This document shows positions 18,474-26,346 of a DNA stretch of 62,744 nucleotides, one piece after another. The position numbers were made by a program, and so were the translations under genes. The stretch is from positions 91,132-153,875 of the forward strand of contig NZ_KB849754.1 in NCBI RefSeq assembly GCF_000368925.1, given 5' to 3'. Every line of letters begins with the position of its first letter. Positions within the stretch are counted from its first letter, which is position 1. The DNA comes from Acinetobacter bereziniae LMG 1003 = CIP 70.12. Lineage in GTDB: Bacteria; Pseudomonadota; Gammaproteobacteria; Pseudomonadales; Moraxellaceae. The notes below the pieces were generated by a model. The model searched no databases, was not told the DNA's origin, and saw only the letters and a list, made by a program, of their open reading frames with translations.

Positions 18474-19673
18474 GTGAAAGATTCAATCTTTGCTGATGTT
18501 ATATCAAAGTTGAATGCGGAAGTTTTTACGCAAAAAGCTGGTCGCTTATACCCTCCTGTCAGTCAATTATTGGCACTGGAGAAAAAGTTAGCATTATGTA
18601 CAGCATCATTGGTTAAAAGCGAAGACATTCCAGACTATAAACAGCTAGAACGCCTGTTTTGGGATAACGTAAATCATACCTATGGCACTGGTTATTTTGC
18701 GGAGATTCCTAAGTGGGGTTCCAACATTTTTATCCCATTACAGGTATGGGAAAGTGTGTTACAGCCTTATGCATTGTTCTATAAAAATATGAACCCTGAG
18801 TTTAACTTTTATGACTTTGCATTTACGACTGCAGCGTTGAGCGCTTGGCGGTACAGCCAACCCGTGCTAAAGCTTGAAAATGATGTATATCGCACCCTAT
18901 TGAATGATGAAAACGGTCGCTATGTCGATGGTCATTTGCTGAATTACTACTTTCAGTGGACCAACTTTATTCATACACCAGGTCTAGGACACAACGACAA
19001 ACCTTTATATGGTTTTTTCGCGCATCAAAACGAAGTTTTGTTTAACGGAAACAACGTTAAAGTACTGATCATCGTGTTTTGCTATGAAGATACTGAAGCC
19101 AACATATCTGATGAAGATCCTTTAAGCTTAACCTCTAATTGGGGAGACTATGTGGTTTTAGAGTATCGCACGGATACTATTAAAACCATTAAAGATAGTT
19201 TGATTGGTACCAACCTTAAAGGTAGTCCTGAGCTATTAATCTTACTTGGTAAAATGCTTAGCTTATTTAATTTTTCTATTCATCCTAAAACTGACATCTA
19301 CAATCACCGTGGCTACCTGATGCAACCCACGTATAACGATACGATTGATTCATTTCTCAATAGTTATAGAAAGCACAAAGGTATGCCAGTACGCCGTGGC
19401 GTAGGTAAATCACCCTCTAGCAATCAACGCCGTGAAGTCCTCTATCATGTCCACGCACCAAGTTGTCCACGCCTGTTTGATACTGGTCTGAACACTGGTT
19501 TTGTGTCGCGCATGCACAAGAGTAGCCATATCGCTAATGACCATTTTAATACACTACATTGGCTTAAAACTGATACTGGCTTAAAACTAATTTCAGGTAG
19601 TTTATATACTCAAGAAACCGAAACTAAACTTATTAAATCAATTCAAAATTACTTTTATGGTAATAATACTTAA
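18474..19673 (+). CDS. Hypothetical protein, possible distant AcrVA2-like fold
   Basis: A 399-residue protein starting at GTG 18474 with GGAAGA upstream. No firm family. The middle shows an order of features also found in AcrVA2-type proteins: AWR (124-126), a short beta segment VLKLENDVY (131-139), an aromatic patch LLNYYFQWTNFIH (155-167), GFFA (180-183), then a Leu-rich helix before an HPKTDIY segment. The C-terminal HW/YW motif of that family is not clear. Two unknown or TOPRIM genes follow on the same strand. Treat the family link as a weak hypothesis. Confidence 0.55.
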   Translation: MKDSIFADVISKLNAEVFTQKAGRLYPPVSQLLALEKKLALCTASLVKSEDIPDYKQLERLFWDNVNHTYGTGYFAEIPKWGSNIFIPLQVWESVLQPYALFYKNMNPEFNFYDFAFTTAALSAWRYSQPVLKLENDVYRTLLNDENGRYVDGHLLNYYFQWTNFIHTPGLGHNDKPLYGFFAHQNEVLFNGNNVKVLIIVFCYEDTEANISDEDPLSLTSNWGDYVVLEYRTDTIKTIKDSLIGTNLKGSPELLILLGKMLSLFNFSIHPKTDIYNHRGYLMQPTYNDTIDSFLNSYRKHKGMPVRRGVGKSPSSNQRREVLYHVHAPSCPRLFDTGLNTGFVSRMHKSSHIANDHFNTLHWLKTDTGLKLISGSLYTQETETKLIKSIQNYFYGNNT

Positions 19674-19741
19674 AGGTTTTCATTCTTTTTTCCTTAAACC
19701 TGTTATATACTTTTAATACCCATTTCAATCAATGAAGTATT

Positions 19742-20650
19742 ATGCGTTTCGAGTTCGATCCATCATTTATATCTCATGTTGCAGTACGATTAGATGGCAC
19801 TTCCTTAAAATCATTTTTAGACAACCTTGGAAACGTATCTTTTCAAGAAGCTGAAAGTTATTTAAGCAATCTAATTAAAGGGAATTATGAGCAAGACGAT
19901 TTTACAGTTGGATTGAAAGTTAAACCTAAAAACCACAATCAAACAGAATTATTAGGGCATCTTTATAAAAATAGTGCCTTTCAATCGGTTTCAACTGAAG
20001 TATCGGATCTCGACACCCAAAACATGCACAATGACATCGCTCAATTCGTTCAAAGCTATGCCAATGTTGCAGATCTTCAGTACAACAGTAATTTCTTGGA
20101 CAAGCAGACGTTTAAGCATGAAAAAACGTTAGATAGCTATATCTTCACAGAATTAATGCTGCAGTTCACCAACAATAATACCGTGAAGTTTCGTGTGGAC
20201 GGCGAATATGTCACAGTGATTAATACTGAGCTAACCTCTAAATACATCTATTTTAACGACAACAAGAATAAGCGGATCTGTAAGTTTTTAAGTAAAAATA
20301 TGCATCCAGCTTATTTAGAGTCATTCTTAGAGCAGATGCATATTATTAAAATTGATTCTGAGCAGTACTTTTATAATGCAGTCGTGAATAACACAATAAG
20401 TTATGATGCTGACGTTAACGCCTTTATGGACCAATCTCAGAATTTTTTAAATACCCTTGTGAAAGGTTATAAAAAACTGATCTTAAACAACGTGCGATTT
20501 AATCTTTACGAATTCTTAGAAGACGACCTTGAAAGTGTCATCCTAAACCGTATCACTAAGGCATGGCATTACGCTCATGAAATCACGTTGCAAACCAACA
20601 ACCCATCAAAATATGTAGTCGCTCAACCGCTGGTTATAAAATATTTATAA
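19742..20650 (+). CDS. Hypothetical protein
   Basis: A 302-residue soluble protein with no recognised motif. TATATACTT lies about 30 bases upstream of the ATG and may be its -10 region. It is followed 16 bases later by a TOPRIM gene, so both are probably co-expressed. Confidence 0.6.
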   Translation: MRFEFDPSFISHVAVRLDGTSLKSFLDNLGNVSFQEAESYLSNLIKGNYEQDDFTVGLKVKPKNHNQTELLGHLYKNSAFQSVSTEVSDLDTQNMHNDIAQFVQSYANVADLQYNSNFLDKQTFKHEKTLDSYIFTELMLQFTNNNTVKFRVDGEYVTVINTELTSKYIYFNDNKNKRICKFLSKNMHPAYLESFLEQMHIIKIDSEQYFYNAVVNNTISYDADVNAFMDQSQNFLNTLVKGYKKLILNNVRFNLYEFLEDDLESVILNRITKAWHYAHEITLQTNNPSKYVVAQPLVIKYL

Positions 20651-20666
20651 GTGAGTTTCTTTATTT

Positions 20667-22346
20667 ATGAACCCCCTCATGATCAAGTATGGTATCGATA
20701 TTGGTACGCTATCTAAAATATTTAGATCGCATCTTGAAAATGAGGGCATTGTATTTGATCGTGAGAGTGACTTTCAGCTTGAACGAAGCTCTAAACGTAT
20801 TTACCTCAGAACCAATCACCACAATGACGCCACAAAAAATAAGAAAAAAACGGCCTGGTATCTTGTAGATCTAGATAACGCACGTATGTCTTATGGTTGG
20901 TTTCATGCTGGCGGTGCAAACTTCACTTACAGCTTGTATGAATACATTCAAGAAATGGATCTGCAACCTGGTGATACCGTATATACCAAGGAACAGCAAG
21001 AAGAAGATCTTAAACGCTTCTTAAACTCATGCAAAAGTGCTGAGAAGAACAAAAAAGACCAAGAGATATTGGCTCAAATCTATATGGGTTTTGAATGGGC
21101 CAGAAGCCTACCCTTGTCAAACCGTCCACACAACTACAATGTGAAAAAGCAGATTAGCTTCAGTCATGCTAGATTGTACAATCCAAGCAACTTCACTAAA
21201 AATGAGCTGATTGATTATGTCAGCCAGTACTACCCTCAACACAAGAACAACACCATTATTCTGAACCGTATTATTGATCTGCAACCAGATCTAGATCAAC
21301 AGTCGCTACGCCAGAACAAGCTTTTAGTTGAGGGGCAAAACCTCAAAAATCAAATCATTTTCCTTCAGACCATCGCTGAACACAAAAACAAGCGTGGTGA
21401 AGATAAGTTTACATTACGTGGTGTACTTGCAAACGGCGCTTTCAAAATCTTATATAAAGATCCATTGGATGCATGGAACCAAGATCGGATAATCTTTTGT
21501 GAGGGCTACGCCACTGGTGAAGCAATTGCAGAATCAATTCAATACTCTATTCCAGTCATTGTCGTGTACGTGGCTGGCAACATCATGAATGTAGTACGTG
21601 ATTTCCGTGCCGAATTCCCGTTTTCACGCTTCTATATTTTCAATGATAATGACCATAAAACAGCATTAGAAAGCAAAATAAAGCGCAATCCCGGTATCTA
21701 TTACGCAACAGAAGCATGCCGAGCTGTAAACGCAGCCATGATTGGACCTGAATTTACTGAAGAACAGCTAGATCTAAGTGACTGGAACGATTTTAAATGT
21801 TTATACGGCGTTGATTACACGCGTGATGTTATACGTCATAAAATGCAAAATGCCGTGTGGACGACTGCAATTCAAAGCACGGTTAACCCGAACTACTCTA
21901 TCAGTGCCCTATTCTTTGGCATCAAACAACAGTTGGATGATATAGGCCTCTATCCTGATAGCATGACCAAAAAGAATTGGTTTAGCTTGGTTTTACGCGC
22001 ATACGCCTTACTGACTCAACAGGGATTTAGTCAGATCCACCCGATTGAGCTGGTCAAAGAACAATTTATTGAGATTCTTGGCCAGATTAGCAAGCAACCC
22101 CGTAAAGTCACTGGAGCTGAAGAACCAGAACTCCTTCAGGCCTACACAAAACTTGTAGAAATGATCGCACGTAATGATTCAACAACAGCACTGAATCAAC
22201 AGATTATCACCGTGATTAACTTATACAAAAATGCAGATTATCCAATTGAAACATTAAAGGTTTGGCTCAAAGATATTTTGAGTAAATCGAACGATCCTGA
22301 ATGGTCCGAAAACTTCATTAATAATATTTTTATTTCGATAATTTGA
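20667..22346 (+). CDS. TOPRIM-domain protein (plasmid primase-like)
   Basis: A 559-residue protein. The TOPRIM core is visible: IIFCEGYATGEAI with Glu279 as the first metal ligand, then FYIFNDND with Asp327 and Asp329, followed by LSDWNDF. This E...D-x-D layout with an SDWND motif is typical of plasmid and phage primase-helicase fragments (TraC/Toprim_3-like). It probably primes DNA synthesis during replication or after transfer. No zinc-finger or helicase part is evident. A paralogue lies about 2.8 kb downstream. Confidence 0.75.
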   Translation: MNPLMIKYGIDIGTLSKIFRSHLENEGIVFDRESDFQLERSSKRIYLRTNHHNDATKNKKKTAWYLVDLDNARMSYGWFHAGGANFTYSLYEYIQEMDLQPGDTVYTKEQQEEDLKRFLNSCKSAEKNKKDQEILAQIYMGFEWARSLPLSNRPHNYNVKKQISFSHARLYNPSNFTKNELIDYVSQYYPQHKNNTIILNRIIDLQPDLDQQSLRQNKLLVEGQNLKNQIIFLQTIAEHKNKRGEDKFTLRGVLANGAFKILYKDPLDAWNQDRIIFCEGYATGEAIAESIQYSIPVIVVYVAGNIMNVVRDFRAEFPFSRFYIFNDNDHKTALESKIKRNPGIYYATEACRAVNAAMIGPEFTEEQLDLSDWNDFKCLYGVDYTRDVIRHKMQNAVWTTAIQSTVNPNYSISALFFGIKQQLDDIGLYPDSMTKKNWFSLVLRAYALLTQQGFSQIHPIELVKEQFIEILGQISKQPRKVTGAEEPELLQAYTKLVEMIARNDSTTALNQQIITVINLYKNADYPIETLKVWLKDILSKSNDPEWSENFINNIFISII

Positions 22347-22411
22347 ATGTCAAACATAGACCCCCAAAGGTAGCAAACTTTTGGGGTTTATTTTTCTCTA
22401 AACTTTCATTG

Positions 22412-22536
22412 AACTAGGTTTATCGATCTACTTAAGACAAATGTTTCCTGATCTAGTTCGGTTTAGTGTCTTACAACTAGGTTTATCGACCTATTTAAAA
22501 CTAATTTGTCCTGAACCAGTTCGGTTTTGTGTCTTA
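22412..22536. repeat. Imperfect 63-bp direct duplication at the 3' end of the GIN-domain gene
   Basis: The segment beginning AACTAGGTTTATCGA at 22412 is repeated from 22475 with about 10 differences over 62 bases. The second copy contains the last codons and stop of the GIN-domain gene; the first lies beyond the stop and is a diverged, untranslated remnant. Confidence 0.85.
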
Positions 22537-23153
22537 TGGATTGGGTTTCCATAAACTTTAACGTTGCCTGAGCCTGAAAGCTGTACTTGAGCTGAATTGA
22601 TAGCTGTACAAAAGATATTGCCTGAACCAGATAGCGCCACTTCTAAATTGGTGCTTTTCAGTGGTAACGCATCAAAATTGCCTGATCCTTTCAAAGATAA
22701 GACACAGTGTTCAATGGTACCGTCTAAATCCATATTTCCAGATCCACTAATACTTGCGGTAAATTTATCTTCATTTAGATTTAAGATCTGGATATTGCCT
22801 GAACCTTTTAAATCAATAGCTTTTAAAGTTGGGTAAGTGATCGATACTTCTAACGGTGAACGAGTACTAAAACTCACATTGTCCTGAATAGCTAAAACGA
22901 ATACACCACCCTGAAAAGTAGCACTAATAAGATCCACAATATTATCGTCTGCAGTAATTTCCATTTTAGAATCACTTGAAGCAAAAAACTTCAGACTCAT
23001 TGGACCTTTCATACAGATTTCGTTAAATGGGCTTACAGGTACTTGCTTAGTCACTCGTTTTCCACTTCCAACGATTTGATGGTTTGAACCTGAACTGTAT
23101 ACATTGGCGTTGCCATTGATTACAACAGAACCCGAAAAAAACTGTTTTGACAT
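22491..23153 (-). CDS. DUF2807 GIN-domain protein
   Basis: A 220-residue protein with many GSGN/GSGS turns (at least six) alternating with short beta strands. This is the hallmark of the DUF2807 head GIN domain, a right-handed beta-helix-like fold of mostly exported proteins. No signal peptide or lipobox is visible here, so it may be cytoplasmic. Its function is unknown. The 3' end has been tandemly duplicated. Confidence 0.75.
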   Translation of the reverse strand: MSKQFFSGSVVINGNANVYSSGSNHQIVGSGKRVTKQVPVSPFNEICMKGPMSLKFFASSDSKMEITADDNIVDLISATFQGGVFVLAIQDNVSFSTRSPLEVSITYPTLKAIDLKGSGNIQILNLNEDKFTASISGSGNMDLDGTIEHCVLSLKGSGNFDALPLKSTNLEVALSGSGNIFCTAINSAQVQLSGSGNVKVYGNPIHKTQNRTGSGQISFK

Positions 23154-23450
23154 ATAAACCTCAAATTAATAAAAGTAATTTAACCCTAAATAAGTGGTCA
23201 CTCATAACCTATTTATTGTCTGTAAATTATAACATTGAGGGCTTAAATCTTTTTTATTAAAATAATAAATTAAAACTTTTAATTTTTCTTTAAACCTTTA
23301 TTAGACATAGCTTATATTAAAGATTAAACAGAAATGTTTTTAGAATCGGTATATACTAAAAGTATAAACTTTCTTAAGCATATGATTAATAGTCCTATGC
23401 AACCTGGGTAGCACATTGCACCTGAATATATATTAGAAATTGGAATTGTT
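23154..23450. promoter_or_regulatory. Divergent promoter region with GGTATATACT
   Basis: AT-rich, about 300 bases, no gene. GGTATATACT at 23348-23357 lies about 100 bases before the large TOPRIM gene. Confidence 0.45.
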
Positions 23451-26294
23451 ATGGCTGAGAAAGTACCGAGCGCCCGACATAATTGTGATTTAAATACGAT
23501 GTTTCAGTTTTTCCAAGAAGAACTGGAGCGAAACTACGGATTCGTATTCAAGTCATCTGGTAAATATCAATTCGTGACCGTATTTGATGAAAAAGTGCCT
23601 TGCCTCACCGAATCAGATAACCCTAGTAAATCAAGTAGCAACAATGTCAAACCACGAGGGATGTATTGGATCTATCCAAACATGAACCGTGATACTGGTG
23701 AATACTGGCCAGTGCTCAAAGGACACCGCTTTGGTGTAACTGACATTGAAATCTCAATTGCTTTTGCTGACCACTATAAGAACGTAATCAAGCCTCAACG
23801 AGATTCAAACCCTAACTACAAACCACCAAGCAAAGAAGATGTTGATCGCCGTGTACGTGAGTTTGAAGAAGCTCAAAAGAAGCATCTACTTCAACAAGAA
23901 AAAGAGCTCTTAGCTGCACAAATCGCTATCCGTATTGAGTGGCAACGTGCTGGTAAAGTTATTGACGATTCATTTTTTAATAATAAAACTGGAAGCATTC
24001 AGACCTTTAAACGCGACATTCGACAAATGCCGTATATGGTTGAAAAGAACCTAGAGCCATACGGCGCTAAAATCATGCGTAAAGATAACTTTACCCGTGA
24101 TGAAGCCATTGAAGCAGTAAAGCGTGAACTTCCTGAATCAGCCACCAATCAACAGCTTCTCGTTGAAACAGTAGAGAATGTATTAGCGTATCAAAAGCAT
24201 TTTATCAACTTTGAACCTGAGCTTGAGGGCGAAAAGAAAAAAGGCTTTGATTTACGTAAAAGCAGAGCTGTCATTCTTGCACCGTTAATTGACACCAATA
24301 ACAAAGTCGTCAATTTACAGCGTATCACCCACCATCGCCAAAAAAAGCGCAACAAAGAAACCAACAAGCTTGAAGAAGTACTGCATAAGGGCAAGTACTT
24401 TTTTGATAAAGCCAAAACGAAAGATGCATTCTTGCCTGTTAGCAAAAATCCTGATGTTGGCTATGAAGTCTTTAACCCAAATGCAAAGAACTATTTGATC
24501 AAGGAGGGTTGGGCAACAGCGATCAGCGCACGTAAGGCGTTGGATGCTGGTTTAGAGCTTGGTTTATTGGGTGAGGGTTTTACTGCAGAAAACACACAAG
24601 TTTTAGCGTCATACAGTAAATCCAATATCTCAAGTGTTGCTGAGCTTATCCGCAGCATCAATCCTGAAGCCAATATATTTGTTGGTTATGATAACGATGC
24701 TGGCCAAACGCTTGAGTCTGGTTTGAATCCTGGCTTACAAGAAGCTTGTCACAACTTTTCATTAAGTGGTGTGTTAGGTGATGTGAGCAAACATGAAAAT
24801 ACACGTATCACCCTACCCCCAGTTTTCCAAAATAAATTATCTGTTTCTGATTGGGATGATGCTCGTCAATATTTAGGTGTTGAACGTTTAGCTGCAGAGT
24901 TGGCAAAAGAACTAAATAACGCCGTCAAACGTATAGACAACAAGATCCCTGAAGTTGCGTATGCAATTAACCGCTACAACCGTCAACGCGAAGCTTATGC
25001 AGCCAAGTTCCCTAATAAAGAATACCAACCGAATTACGGCATTGTGATTGCACAATCAGATGAAAAATATCTGGAATTGCAGAACATACGAGCTAAAAAC
25101 CAAGCAAATATTGAAAATTACAACGCAAATATTGAAAAGCGTAAACAAGATCTATCAAAAGCTAACTATGATGGACCAGCTGGTACAGGTAGCACGAAAT
25201 CCTATGCAAAACCAAAGTACCAACCGCCGTCATTTGATAAAGCATTTGATGATAAATCAACTCCAACCGCTACGGCACCTGTATCTTCGCCCGTCATGAC
25301 TCTTGAGGGCATTAAGTCTTATATGGAGATCCTTTCTGAAATTGATGTCACCAAAGTTCAAAATGATGTTTTGAAAGTTGTAGCTACTGCAGATGGCCAT
25401 CAAAAGATTAAAGCCGGTGATATTGAATTCGAGAAAATGGGTGCCAAAGAACCAACCACTAGCACAAACCCAAGTATGGATAGCATGCAAAATACCAAAG
25501 TACATATTGATGTATCCAAGGACATCAACAAAGATACAGTTAAATTGCAGAGTGTGGATCGTTCGACCATTCCCGAACAAAACCTTCAGCAAGGTATCGA
25601 TCATCATAGCTACGCTAAGTCAGCTATCTTTACCGCTTTTTGGCTTCATTCAGCAGAAATGTATAAAGCTAGAAAGTTAATTCATGAAGCTGGTATTAGT
25701 AATGCCGATGTTGAGGGTTCAATTGCTGTCGCTGAAGATAAGCTCAATAAAGCTCAGGAAGAAGTTTCTAAGAAGCGGTCGTATCCTGAACTTTTTGTGA
25801 TTAGTGCGTCTGATAGCGAATACCGTGCGTCAATCATGAAAGTTTTATCTGATTTAGAGGCTGCACATCCAGAGTGGCAGAATCTCAAAACATTTAGAGA
25901 AAATCTTACTGATAGGACCATTGCATTTGATCAATTGAATCTGGATACATTGAAGATCAAAAACAAAGTAGTGCATTTGATTGTCAGTAATGTGACCAAT
26001 GATCAAAACTATCAAAAGGTTCAAGAAAGCCTCACCACCCTTTTAGATACATCGAACAGCTTGTCTTTGGACCGTCAACAAAAGTTCAATCTTGTGAACG
26101 GTCTAAGTAAAACATTAAACAACATGGCCAAACTGTTAGATGAACCACCAGTCTTCCAAAGACTGAACGATTTCTTTACTCGTTTTGAAAAGCGTGTAGA
26201 TGATCTCGTTCTAGGTGATGGTCTAAAGCTGTATGGTATAGAACCGCAGAATTTAAACAAAACTAACGAACGTGGACAGTCGTTCGATATGTAA
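23451..26294 (+). CDS. Large TOPRIM-domain protein (primase-like), paralogue of the 20.7-kb gene
   Basis: A 947-residue protein. The first 130 residues contain an MYWIYPNMNRDTGEYWPVLKG segment resembling the N-terminal domain of plasmid primase-like proteins. A TOPRIM core follows: LIKEGWATAISA (Glu near 352), FVGYDNDAGQT (Asp-x-Asp near 412), and VSDWDDARQYLG. This parallels EGYATGEAI / FNDND / LSDWNDF in the smaller TOPRIM gene. The C-terminal 350 residues are helical and Gln/Asn/Lys-rich without a known domain. Probably a DNA primase-related protein used in plasmid replication or establishment. Confidence 0.7.
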   Translation: MAEKVPSARHNCDLNTMFQFFQEELERNYGFVFKSSGKYQFVTVFDEKVPCLTESDNPSKSSSNNVKPRGMYWIYPNMNRDTGEYWPVLKGHRFGVTDIEISIAFADHYKNVIKPQRDSNPNYKPPSKEDVDRRVREFEEAQKKHLLQQEKELLAAQIAIRIEWQRAGKVIDDSFFNNKTGSIQTFKRDIRQMPYMVEKNLEPYGAKIMRKDNFTRDEAIEAVKRELPESATNQQLLVETVENVLAYQKHFINFEPELEGEKKKGFDLRKSRAVILAPLIDTNNKVVNLQRITHHRQKKRNKETNKLEEVLHKGKYFFDKAKTKDAFLPVSKNPDVGYEVFNPNAKNYLIKEGWATAISARKALDAGLELGLLGEGFTAENTQVLASYSKSNISSVAELIRSINPEANIFVGYDNDAGQTLESGLNPGLQEACHNFSLSGVLGDVSKHENTRITLPPVFQNKLSVSDWDDARQYLGVERLAAELAKELNNAVKRIDNKIPEVAYAINRYNRQREAYAAKFPNKEYQPNYGIVIAQSDEKYLELQNIRAKNQANIENYNANIEKRKQDLSKANYDGPAGTGSTKSYAKPKYQPPSFDKAFDDKSTPTATAPVSSPVMTLEGIKSYMEILSEIDVTKVQNDVLKVVATADGHQKIKAGDIEFEKMGAKEPTTSTNPSMDSMQNTKVHIDVSKDINKDTVKLQSVDRSTIPEQNLQQGIDHHSYAKSAIFTAFWLHSAEMYKARKLIHEAGISNADVEGSIAVAEDKLNKAQEEVSKKRSYPELFVISASDSEYRASIMKVLSDLEAAHPEWQNLKTFRENLTDRTIAFDQLNLDTLKIKNKVVHLIVSNVTNDQNYQKVQESLTTLLDTSNSLSLDRQQKFNLVNGLSKTLNNMAKLLDEPPVFQRLNDFFTRFEKRVDDLVLGDGLKLYGIEPQNLNKTNERGQSFDM

Positions 26295-26306
26295 AAGCAG
26301 ATATGA

Positions 26307-26333
26307 AAAAGCCCCGAATATCGGGGCTTTTTT
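26307..26333 (+). terminator. Rho-independent terminator
   Basis: AAAGCCCCGA / TCGGGGCTTT hairpin with T and A runs on both sides. It can stop both the large TOPRIM gene and the convergent restriction operon. Confidence 0.9.
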
Positions 26334-26346
26334 AGTGGGTATATAT

